A DNA stretch of 64,000 bases. Source: Girardinichthys multiradiatus. Its lineage: Eukaryota; Chordata; Actinopteri; Cyprinodontiformes; Goodeidae. The stretch is taken from assembly GCF_021462225.1 (NCBI RefSeq), contig NC_061796.1, positions 48,589,613 to 48,653,612 on the forward strand. Reading direction: 5' to 3'. Below the pieces are notes generated by a model. It worked only from the letters and a program-made list of their open reading frames with translations. It made no database searches and was not told the DNA's origin. Position numbers and translations under genes: made by a program. Shown here in pieces: positions 49,001 through 60,246 of the stretch (the first letter of the stretch is position 1; each line of letters starts with the position of its first letter).

Positions 49001-52000
49001 GGGACATTGTCTCGGACGGTTCGGGATTAAAATGAAATTAATTTATCAAATCAGCTCCTCAGAATCTCCTCGGATCCGAGCAGAACTGCTTCCAGACACC
49101 ACAAGTTAATCTACAGATGCAGCTCAGCTCTCGATAAGTTGGTTTAAAAAAATCCTGGAAAGGTCTGGCAGGTGATTTATGTCCTGTCCTTCAGGACGTT
49201 GTCCGCAGTCAGCCCCAGCACTGATCCAACTCTACTCAGAGACTCTGATCCGAGGTCTGGATCAGCTGTCATGAGGTTGTCTTTATGTCCACACTGCGTG
49301 GATCTAATCTGGATGCACTTCTGCAGTCTGAAACACACAGTCTGCACTGAGGGATGATGGGAGATGTAGTCCAGCATGATGAGCTTTAGCAGCACAGGGT
49401 AAGGTCATTCTGCAGGGACCAACACACCTGCTGAGAACCTGCAGCTTCACCCACACACAGGATTTACTACCGGTTCCTGCAGCAGAACATCAGTGATGCA
49501 GTAGGATGTTCTCCAGCCCACACTAATCAGATCCAAGATTCTGTAAGTAACTGATGTGATGTGACCTGATAACCAGCAGAACTTGCCTGGACTCAGTTTG
49601 TACTCGTGTGAACATCATGTCTGACACTAAAGATTACTGAGGATTAACATATCGTGGTCCAACAGATGGAGCTTTAACCGGGGCTCGTCCTCTATTGGCC
49701 GCTGCACCTGTCAGTCATACAGAACAGCTTTAATGTCCTGATTCAGCCCTAATCCAAAAAAAAAAAAACTCTTTTAGACCTTCAGAAAGCCTGAAGAACC
49801 TCTTTCAAGGGTTACAGGGCAGTTAGATCACAGGAAGGAAAACAGTAAGTCATAAAGACAACCGTGCTGTCACTGAGATGGTTCTGGATCTGAAATACAC
49901 CCAAAACTGTCGGCTGCAGCTGCTGATGGTTCCATGCAGGAACAGCAACGTGTTGGGGACAGTCAGAGGTCGCTGCAGCTCGTTATGTAACTGTTCACAG
50001 GGACTGAGTATTGATTATCGATTGATGATGCAAGCGGGTACATCGGAGGGAATAGTCATACCAGCCCGAGGACCCAGACAGAATCAGAGAGGATCGGCTG
50101 GTCTCATGGAGGTTCTGTTCAGCTGCTGGGGCAAGTTTGTCACCATGGGAGAACTGTGGTTCTTTAAATGGCAGGTTAAAGGATCAGATTTAACTCTGGT
50201 TTAGTCTCGAAGAAGGACCCACCCAAAGTGTCACAAAGTTTGAAACAGTCCACAAAACCTGTCAGAATCAGAATGCAGAAGTGGATAATACTGCTTCTTC
50301 CTGAACACTGAACAGAACCGATCAAAACTAATCCCGAATGGAACCTGAAGAACACAGAAACCAAACCTAAACTGAACTGTTCCTCAATTCAATTCAGTTT
50401 TATTTATATAGCACCGAATCACAACACATGTCGTCTCAAGGCTCTTCTCAAAGGGTAGGGGTACTAAGTTAAATAATAAACTGATAAAGTTTGTCCATCT
50501 AGAGCCCACTGATGGTCATTGTTATACTAAAAACCACAAGGATTGGGATACCTCTCTCTGTCAGACTGATTATAATCATTGGAAAAGAGAAGGGGTCATA
50601 CAGGTAGCAGAAATGGAGGGTGTGTTTGGACCTCAACCATAACTGAGCCGGTTTAGGCTAAACCTGACTCCCCCTTACTCCAACCAACAGGGAGGGAAGA
50701 AGACAGAGGTAAAAATAATTGGAGAGTAGTATGAGAATGTAATGAAGAGGGTGAAAGTGGTCATTATGTCCTCCAGCAGCCTAAGCCTATAACAGCATAA
50801 CTACAGAGATAGTTCAGGATAAACTAAGCCACTCTAACTATAAGCTTTATCAAAAAGGAAAGTTTTAAGCCTAGCCTTAAAAGTAGACAGGGTGTCTGCC
50901 TCACGGACTAAAACTGGGTGCTGGTTCCACAGGAGAGGAGCCTGATAACTAAAGGATCTGCCTCCCATTCTACTTCTAGAGACTCTAGGAACCACCAGTA
51001 AACCTGCAGTCTGAGAACAAAGTGCTCTGTTAGGAACATATGGACCAATCAGATCTCTGATGTATGATGGAGCTAGATCATTAAGGGCTTTATATGTGAG
51101 GAGGAGAATTTTAAATTATATTCTGGATTTAACAGGGAGCCAATGAAGGGAAGCTAAAATAGGAGAAATATGATCTCTCTTTTTAATTTTCATTAGAACT
51201 CTTGCTGCAGCATTTTGAATCAACTGAAGGCTTTTAACTGCATTTTGTGGACATCCTGATAGTAAAGAATTACAATAGTCCAGCCTTAAAGTAACAAATG
51301 CATGGACTAGTTTTTCAGCGTCACTCCTGGACAGGATATTTCTAATTTAGGCAATGTTCTGGAGATGAAAGAAGGAAATCCTAGAAACCTGTTTAATATG
51401 GGATTTAAATGACATGTCCTAGTCAAAGTTAACACCAAGGTTTTTTACTTTATTATCAGAGGTCAATTTAATGCCATCCAGGTTAAGTGATTGACTAAGA
51501 AGTTTCTTTTTTAAAGACTCCGGTTCAAAGATGACAACTTCTGTCTTGTCTGAATTTAGAAGCAAAACATTTAAAGTCATCCAAGTTTTTATATCTTCAA
51601 GACATGCTTGTAGTCTATCTAACTGGTTGGGTTCATCAGGATTTATGGATAAGTAAAGCTGAGTATCATCAGCGTAACAGTGAAAATTTATCCCATGCTG
51701 CCTAATAATTTGACCTATTGGAAGCATATATATAGTAAAGAGAATTGGCCCAAGTACTGAACCCTGTGGTACTCCACAATTAACCCTGGAGTTTAAAGAT
51801 GATTTATCATTTACATGAACAAACTGGAATCTGTCAGACAGATAAGATTTAAACCAGCCTAGTGCTGTTCCCCTGATCCCTACAGCATATTCCAGCCTTT
51901 CTAAGAGAATATTATGGTCGACTGGATCAAATGCAGCACTGAGATCTAACAGAACCAGAACAGACACAAGTCCATTATCTGAGGCCATAAGAATATCATT

Positions 52001-55000
52001 AGTGACTTTCAGCAGAGCTGTTTCAGTGCTATGATGAGCTCTGAAACCTGACTGAAACTCTTCAAACAGGTCATTGCTGTATAAATGTTCACACATTTGA
52101 TTAGCAACTATTTTCTCAAGAATGTTAGATAAGAATGGAAGATTGGATATAGGTCTGTAATTTATTAAATCATCTCGATCAAGTGAAGGTTTCTTAAGTA
52201 AAGGTTTAATTACAGCTACCTTAAAAGCCTGTGGTTCTGATCCATTTACTAAAGATAGATTAATTATATCTAAAATGGGGCTGGTAATCAGAGGGAACAC
52301 TTCCTTAAATAATTTGGTTGGGATTGGGTCTAACATACAAGTTGAAGGTTTAGATGAAGCTAATATTTCTGATAACTCAGGAAGCTCCACAGGATCAAAA
52401 CAGTCCAAACACAGATCAGGTTCTGCAGTTATTTCCAATGTTGTCTCACTTGTTGAGGATGAAGTAATCATCTTCAGGAGTATGTCAAAGATTTTATTTT
52501 TAATAGAATCAATTTTATTTAAGAAGAATCCCATAAAATCATGACTGCTGAGAGCTAAGGGAATGGATGGCTCAACAGAGCTATGACTCTGTGTAAGTTT
52601 AGCAACTGTACTAAAGAGAAACCTAGGATTATTCTTGTTCTCTTCTATTAATGATGAGAAATAAGCTGTTCTAGCTTGGTGAAGTGTCTTTTTATACAAC
52701 AGTAGGTTATTTTTCCAGATTAAGTAGGAATCCTCTAGGTGTGTAGAGCGCCATTTTCTCTCCAATTTTCTAACATTGTGCTTTAAAGTACGCAGCTCTG
52801 AATTAAACCAAGGAGTTAGCCTCCTATGAATGATTACCTTCTTTTTCAAGGGGGCTGCATTGTCTAATGCACCATGCAATGATGAAGAAACACTATGAAC
52901 CAGACAATCAATTTGTGAAGGGGCAGAAACAGAATTATTGTCCTCCACTGTGTTTTTCAGTGATAATGAGGAAATTAAAAGTGGAACAGATTCTTTAAAG
53001 GTTGTTACAGCATCGTCTGATAATGATCTACTATAATGAAATGTTCTTTCAGGTGTGGAGAACTCAGTTAAATTAAACTCAAATGTTATCAAGAAATGGT
53101 CAGACAGGACAGGGTTATGAGAGAATATTGTTATGTCTTTACACTCAATGCCATATATCAGCACAAGGTCCAGAGAATGAAGACAAAGGTGGGTAGGTTT
53201 GTTAATGTTTTGATCAAAGCCAATTGAGTCTAAGATAGCATTAAAGGCTATATTTAGGCTATCACTTTCAGTGTCAACATGAATGTTAAAATCCCCCACT
53301 ATAATAACTTTATCTGTATTTAACACTAAATCAGATAAAAGGTCTGGGTGGGTAGCAGTACAAAATGAGTGAGACTGCCTGTCCTTACAGAGGTAGATAG
53401 GTCCAGCATGTGGGCGTGGCCTCCCTCCCAGGAAGTCTCAGTTTAAGGCTGGTTAATAATGGATCCTGTTTCCATGGAGACCAACAAACTGAGGTGAAGC
53501 TGCAGGTAATCAGAGTGTGGACTGTGACTTCTGCTGTCTCTGAGTCAATCACTAACACTACCACGTTCTGAAAGATAAAAGGGTCATTTTGTTCTGGAGA
53601 AGTTAAGGCCAACTCTTCTTTTCAACATTGCTTCACTTCATTCAGGTTTCTTCTAAGGTCTCGCCACAGCATTGCAATCAGGTTAATCATTCTGTTGTGT
53701 TTTGCATCATGGTTCTGTCTTTTTCTTAATGCATGAAGGAAACAATTTCACCATAAAAGATGAAATATAATCTTTAGAACAACACTGTTAAACCCAACTT
53801 AAAAACCTTCCCACTGTGGTTACTAAAGTGGACCTGATTCTCTGACATTTAATGTCCACCATGCTCTGCCTTGTCATCCAGGACTCCTGTGTCAGTTACC
53901 TGTTGTTCCTGTGTGTCTCCAGGTGAAGGAGCTTGGTCGGGCTGATGAAGTCCTGGACCTGTCCGATTACGAACGCTGCGAAGAGATCAGGAAGAACAAG
54001 AGTCGCAGCAAGAAAAGCCACAGCAAGTTCAGACTGCACCGCTCCAGCTCGCCAGGGAACACGGTACACACCTGTACACACAGCTACACAATTGTACACA
54101 ATTATACACACAATATACACAGCTACACACAGTATACACTGTTACACACCTGTACACACAGCTGCACACCTGACTTTTGTGAAGTGCCTTGAGACAACAT
54201 GTGCTGTGAATTGGCGCTATATAAATAAAATTGAATTGAATTGAACCAGTGTACACAGCTACACACCTGTACACATCTGTGCACACAGCTGCACACCTGC
54301 ACAAACAGTTACACACAGCTACACACCTGTACACACAGCCTCCAATTCCTACCTGGTCAGTCAGTGTGAAGCTAAATAATTTCAGATTCTGTCGTTTGGG
54401 TTCTCTGCTTGGCTGAGTTCACAATAAACCTGGGGGTGAAGGAAAGACCTCACTTTGAAAGTTCAAGTTTGAACGAAAGAAGATTTAAGGTCTTTTTTTG
54501 GGCAGAGTTCAGGTTTTAGTTTTGTTCTTTCCACAAATGTTTGGTACTGGACCTGACCTGGCAGAATCTGACCCTGAGGGACTTCGCAGCTAAGTCCAAG
54601 AGCAGTGAGAGGTTCTCCAACAGACTGTTCCCACATGGCTGCTGTTTCAGTCAGTAGCAGGTGGCCTTGGTATTGGAAAAAGCTCCGCCCACTCTCACAA
54701 ACTCAGGTGTGTCACCATGTGTGTGTTTCAGGTTCCGAACCTGGTCTTCCTGGCCATGAGTCCAGAGGAGAAGGAGTCCTGGATCAACATTCTGAACACA
54801 GCCATCGCCAGAGCCAAGAACCTGATCCTGGATGAGGTATATAGCCCAGTTTAACCAGTATGTCTGATTGGATCTTTAACCAGGTGTACAAACAAACCCG
54901 TTTCTGTGCTGGTTTCTTGGTTCTGGTCAGAATAAATTACAGTTTTTTATGATTGCGTAAACAATTAAAGCAAATCACATAATTATCAACACCTTACACT

Positions 55001-57225
55001 CAAGGAGGAAAACGTTGGACCAGATTCTCACTACTATAAACACAAAGTCAGCCTCACACTTTTTGCAGAACAATACACACAGTGATTAGCGAAACACTAA
55101 ACATACTTGTTTACGTCAGACACAGAAGTATATCATGATGTCACTTCCTTGCAATTCCAAAGCAATGACTGACAAATCACCACAACGATTAACCAGTTGA
55201 TCAAACACACACATCAGGTGTGCAAACACCTGATTGCTTTATTGTAGACCCACCAATCAGGTTTCAGCACTAGAAAAATGCAGCAGGTGAGGTCTCCTGC
55301 TTTCAACCAAAATGGAAGGCCCCAGGCTCAGGTGCCCCTCATTCAGGCCATGGAAGAGGCTTGTGACCAAATCGACGCTGCGGCTGTTCAAGGCTCGTTA
55401 AAAGTGTTGAAACACAGCAGTGTGTAACTGGTTCAAACAGATTTCGGCCTTATGTAATGTGTGTGGTTCATATGGTAACAGAATATGGTTTTTAGAAACG
55501 TGCTACAAGAGTGTTTCATTTTGCACAGGATCTGAGGTGTTCTGCATATTGTATGTGAAGTGTTTTGAAATTCTGAGTCCTGTTTTCAAAATCATGCTTA
55601 AGCAGTAGTAAAAAACTGTAATACAAATGTATGGATATTTTCAGTCCTTTCTGCTCCAATCAGAACTGTTTTAGACCCATTCAAGTTAACTTGTTCACTA
55701 GCTGGCTTAAAGAGATTCTTTTGGGTTTAAACCCAACCTGGGAAACTGAAGTTTTCTGGGCATCAGTGGAAATGCTTTACATCGATTTGCTGAATGAGTC
55801 TAAAGAGGTTCATTGATTAATTTTTGTTCCGTTCTCTCAGGATTTCTGGTGCTTCCCCAGAGCAAGGTCAGATCTGTTTGGATTTACATTAAACTGTCTC
55901 TGACCCTCAGGTTCTGTAGTTGGTTCTGAAGGGTTCTTCTGATCTGTTGTTTCTCAGTGTCTTTAGGGATCTCGACTTCCCCGATGTCTGATAAAATCTT
56001 TACCCTGACTTCCTGTTGTCTTCACACCACAGCTGTCTGATGTCTCGAAGCTTCCTGTCCCTGGCTTTGTTGGTCCCCTCTGACAGCAGGCGGGTCAGGG
56101 TCAATAAGAACCGACAGCATTCGGGCCTTACACCTCTTCTGGCCCTAGTTCCGGTTTTAAACCCGATTCAGTCTAACAAGGTCTCTGCTTCTTCTTCATC
56201 TTCCAGGTGATGGTGGAGGACTCTCAGCTGTCTCATCTGACCAGAGACCGCGTGAAGATTCCTCAAAACCGCCGGCTTCCAACCCGAGGCCACCTGTTGG
56301 CCGTGGTCAGTATGAAGGGAAACCTTCAGCTTATTCATTTTGATCCAACATTCATCCAGAACAGATGAGCCAAAACATTATGACCACATGCTGCTGACCC
56401 CAACCGGCACCAACATCCCAACATTTCAAATCCTGTGGGATTATTGGTGTTCTTGTCAGGATGTTTGGGCTCACCAGTTTTTCAGGTTAGGAACTTTCTC
56501 AGAACCAGGTGTCAGTGACCCATCTCCTCTTTGTCTGTCAGGCCTCCACCTCCTCCTCAGACGGGATGCTGACTCTGGACCTGATCCAAGAGGAGGTCGC
56601 TGCATCTCATAAAGGAGTCAGCACAGAAGACTTGAACAAATCAATGTCCCAGCTCAGTCCAGACTGTCCCAGGTCTCAAACAGATGGTGCCCTCTCGGAC
56701 TGGACCACCGAGCTTTCCACCAAGTCTCAGAGCCTTCCCCGTGAGACGGTGGTGTGGCAAAGGACGGGCCTGAGCCATACTCCCCAGCCGGACAAACGGC
56801 TCAGCACAACAGAGAAAAACCGTTGCTCCTCCATGGATGAGATCCTGAACCACTCAGAGACCAAAGCTGCCAAGAACAAAATCTCACTCACATCCCGCTC
56901 CTCAACCTCTACACCGACCGGAACCACCATGCCGATCAGCCAGCTGCAGGAGCTCATCAGCCAGAAGCTGGAGAAGACAGAGAAGCTGCTGATGAAGGTC
57001 AGAAGCGACGGGGATGCTGGGAAGGGGGGGAAACAGTCGACAGATGGAGCCCATACTGAAGCAGAAAGACTCCTGAAGGAGGCGGCGGCGGCCTGGAACC
57101 AGGCCCGAGAGGTCCTGGAGGAAGTCAAGGAGCTGAAGGCGTTGTACCGACAGCTGGATCCCAGCTACTCCACCTCCCCCTCCAACAGCACCAAAATTAA
57201 CCCCAACCGCAAGAGTCTGATATAG
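46050..57225 (+). CDS. plekho1: plekho1, pleckstrin homology domain-containing family O member 1 (CKIP-1)
   Basis: Six exons: 46050-46076, 47156-47302, 53923-54063, 54732-54836, 56207-56305 and 56542-57225. All introns are phase 0 and the product is 400 residues, near the human 409. The PH domain (about residues 22-130) reads [74 protein letters not shown]. Downstream are [21 protein letters not shown] and a C-terminal leucine-rich coiled coil ([20 protein letters not shown] ... [19 protein letters not shown]). The protein binds phosphoinositides at the plasma membrane and is known as an interactor of casein kinase 2 and a modulator of Smurf1 and actin. Intron 2 is 6.6 kb and contains an L2-type LINE. 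Whether this is a single-copy gene or one of two teleost duplicates cannot be told here. Confidence 0.96.
46077..47155 (+). other. plekho1 intron 1, nothing recognised
   Basis: No recognised elements. Confidence 0.4.
47303..48816 (+). other. plekho1 intron 2 (5' part), AGAACCTT-rich
   Basis: 47770-47970 has many copies of AGAACCTT and near variants at irregular spacing. No other features recognised. Confidence 0.4.
48818..49035 (+). other. Possible alternative terminal exon of plekho1
   Basis: A GGTTTCAG acceptor is followed by an open frame of 72 codons in phase 0, matching the phase of plekho1 exon 2, and a TGA right after GLK. The end is strikingly acidic ([20 protein letters not shown]). 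If used it would replace the rest of the protein after half the PH domain. I recognise no family. It could equally be chance. Confidence 0.25.
49036..50385 (+). other. plekho1 intron 2, nothing recognised
   Basis: No recognised genes or elements; ORFs lack known domains. Confidence 0.4.
50386..53390 (-). mobile_element. L2-type LINE, long copy with 635-codon ORF
   Basis: The ORF at 51419-53326 covers the end of an AP endonuclease ([29 protein letters not shown]) and a complete RT core: [40 protein letters not shown] and the active site [14 protein letters not shown] stop at 51419 interrupts it (family continues DMSFKSHIK), and the remaining C-terminal part lies in 51040-51418. The 3' tail (minus strand) ends with TGAATTGA-type sequence at 50386. 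The 5' end is truncated near 53390. Inserted antisense in plekho1 intron 2. Confidence 0.92.
53391..53922 (+). other. plekho1 intron 2 end, nothing recognised
   Basis: Intron DNA between the LINE and exon 3. Confidence 0.4.
54064..54345. repeat. TACACA-rich minisatellite interrupted by a LINE tail
   Basis: Irregular copies of CACCTGTACACACAGCTACA start right at the donor of plekho1 exon 3 (the donor GTACAC is part of the array). At about 54173-54245 the array is interrupted by an L2-type 3' end (GAGACAACATGTGCTGTGAA ... ATTGAATTGAA), after which the array resumes. Confidence 0.85.
54937..55621. mobile_element. Deletion derivative of an IS630/Tc1-related transposon
   Basis: Ends are inverted: TTACAGTTTTTTA at 54937-54949 and TAAAAAACTGTAA at 55609-55621. 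Inside, 55277-55410 reads [18 protein letters not shown] then [18 protein letters not shown], which look like the start and the C-terminal end of a fish transposase family joined by a large deletion. Non-autonomous. Confidence 0.65.
55622..56206 (+). other. plekho1 intron 4, nothing recognised
   Basis: No recognised elements before exon 5. Confidence 0.4.
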
Positions 57226-58044
57226 GTGGTGAGGTCTTTCAGACTGGGCTGACCCAGGGGGAGCCAGAAATCCCAGACCTGGTTCTGGACCTCAGATGAA
57301 GGGACTCAAAACTGGAAGCACCGCTTTGCTTTGTTCAGCTCAGCTAAGTCCAAAGAACCTCCTCAGGAGTCTGAACAGCACAAGTTGTTGTAACAATCAG
57401 CAGATAAGTTCTGTTTTCCAAAATCGAGCCTGTGAGACCTTCTGTTTTCTCTCGGACCGCCCAGCATCATGGGTGTCTAGCCGACCTCACTGGGTACCTG
57501 CAACCCTACCTGTACGTTCAGGTGTCTTTTCAGGTTTCTGTGGCTTCTTTAAGCAGGGTTCAGGTTGAACGTTGGCCTGAAGTTCTGGTTGGACCAACTC
57601 CCTGCTCAGGAACCATGATCTGGGTCTGGAAAGCCAAATGGTGCTGCTGATTTTGCAGGATTCACATTTAAACAAAGCTTCTGCTGTATGTAAATGCTGT
57701 TTTTTACTGAATTTTGATCCAGTTTATGAACTCATCCAGATGAAATTGAAACCCGATTCAAAGCCAACCGATCGATGTTGGTAGTTCTAGAATATTCTAA
57801 AGCAAAACCAGCGGATTTATTTCTACACGGAAAAGACATGTTAAACAAACATTGTTCTGGTTCTGATAAGGTTCTAAAAGCCAAGACCTTCAGCTGTACT
57901 GGGACAGTTCCCTGCAGAGTGGGAAGCTGCTGGGATGAGAGTCCGATCTCAGTTTGAAGTCATGGTTCTAAACTAGTTGAATGTTCCCTCTGGGGTCGGG
58001 TTCTGTCTCCAACTGCAGAAGAACAGTTCCAGTGTCCCGGTGTT
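57226..58044 (+). other. plekho1 3' UTR / downstream DNA
   Basis: No polyadenylation signal AATAAA was noticed close to the stop; the first seen is far away near 59886, so the 3' end is undetermined. Confidence 0.35.
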
Positions 58045-58440
58045 CCTGAGGGATGTCAGGATGGAGCAGAAGGAGCAATGAGGAGATTGCTCAGGTCTGT
58101 GGTGGAGAAGAAGGAGTTCAACTAAAGGGTGAAGCTCTGGAGTTACTGCTGCAGTCCTCACATATGGTTCTGAGATATAGATCAAGATTGAAAGATCCAG
58201 AATCTGGATGGAAGCAGCTGAATGAGCTTCCTCTGCAGGGTGGCTGGGTTCTGCCTTGGAGATGAGGAGAGGAGCTCCATCATCCCGGAGCAGCTCAGAG
58301 TAGAGCTGCTGCTGCTCCACATCGAATGGAGTGAGCTGAGTTGGTTCTTCTGAATGATCAGGATGACCCATTTGGAGGTTTTTCAGAATTCTCCTACTGG
58401 GAGGAGACCTCTGCCAGACCCAGAACCCCCTAAAGGCACT
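58045..58440 (+). mobile_element. Degenerate C-terminal fragment of the APE-type LINE
   Basis: Broken frames read VAGFCLGDEERSS, QLRVELLLLHIEWSEL and FQNSPTGRRPLPDPEPPK, matching the end of the 32607 element. Heavily decayed. Confidence 0.6.
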
Positions 58441-60205
58441 GTTCTGGGGATACGTTTGGATTGTCCAGAAGGAGCTGTGGAGTCTGGCACTTGGAGTTGT
58501 TAGCTCCACAGCCAGTTCTGCAGTGGTGGACTGATGGTAGAAGTTGTAAAACACAGTTAGGAAAAGGTTCTGATTTCATTTTGTAAACAGCCCTGGTTCC
58601 CCTCTGCTGACTTGGACTTTTTGTTCTGCAGAAAAGCTGCTGTGAAGATCAACAATTGGGAAAAACTGTTTTCTATGTAAACTCTTTTGGTATCTTTGGC
58701 TTTCTGTAGCACAGAACCGAACTCATCTCATCACATCTGCAGGGTTTTACTGATCCAAACAGGAAGTTCAAACCCACCTGTAACCTTTCAGAACCAGACC
58801 CTGCTGCTTCCTGCTGTTTCTCAGGTAGATTTAAACTAACCTTTCACCTGGAACGTGCCAAGAGCTCCAACTGAGTGGAGTGTTTGGATCCGGTTTTATC
58901 CCACAGGGTACCGGTGTGTTAAATCTGAATGAAGAACTGAGAGAGTGTGTTTGGATCTCCAAGTGGCGCTGCTTCTTTGCATTTATTGTTCTTCTGAAAG
59001 TGTTGGTACCACCAGATTACATCGGGGTTCTTCTGGAACCACGGACTCCATCTAATGATTTCTCCTGCTGGAGAACGTTCCTCAGGGCTTGGTACTCGGC
59101 TCCTCTGTCAGATCTTCCTTCTGTTTACAGGAACGTTGTGGATGAAGCCAGCTATGGATAAAAAGTCCGGTTGAATTAATTGGTTCAACCCAAACTGCTC
59201 CATCAGGGAAAAACCATGTTTAAAAGTTACAGAACTGCAGCAGCGTTGGTTCTATTTGGACCAACTGCTGCAGGGCCGGTACTGTTCTGTCTCACATTCA
59301 TTGGAATGATGTTGGACTGAGCTCTCTGGAGACTCCACTGATTCTTCTTCTCTAGATAGAAACTTTTTCACAGCTCAGGTGAACCTTAAACTGGACCAAC
59401 CGGACTGAATCCCTCCATCCTCATCTGTCTGTCAGTACCAGCTGAACAGTGGAATCATCTCAAACTAAACCTGGACCAGTCAATGTTCTGAGTGAAACCA
59501 GTGGGACACTAGTTTCTCATCCACTTAAGATCTAATTTAACTGGACTCAAAGTTTGTGTAAAAGGGCCGACAGCTCGATGTTCTGATAGAAAACTATCGG
59601 AACCAAATTTAAACCTGAACTAAACACAGACTGGGATCAGAATGGGACCAGACTGGGTAAGAACCAAATTTAAACCTGAACTGAACTGAACTCAGACTGG
59701 AACCAGTCAAGACTGGGACCAGAGTGGTTCAGGATGGGACCAGACTGGGTCAAAGTGGGACCATACTGGGATCAAACCGGTTCAGTCTGGATTTAGAGTA
59801 AAACCAGACTGAAACCAGATTGAAACATTCCTGGGTTCAGACTGGAACTGGACAGAATTGAGCCTGAAGCCACATTGGAACCAGAATAAAGACCAAGTGG
59901 TTCTAGTTGGACTAAATCCGGGTCGGTGTTAGTTCATCTCTCAGAATGCTGGGATGTTCTTTTAACTGTCTTCCCTGCCTCCTTCAGTCATATTTTAAAT
60001 GTGCTCCTGTGGCAGCAAGCTGCTGCTATAGCCTTAAACCCTGCAGGGGATCATGGGAAATGTAGTTTAGTTGAGATACGATGTGAAACAACTGAAGCAG
60101 CTGAGTCATGAACTGCTCGTGCTAAATAAAAATCTGCAAACTGAACCTGAATGTGTGGAGTCTCACTTTGCTGCTAACGAGGAGCTCATGAAAGAGGAGC
60201 TCGTT

Positions 60206-60246
<41 letters not shown>

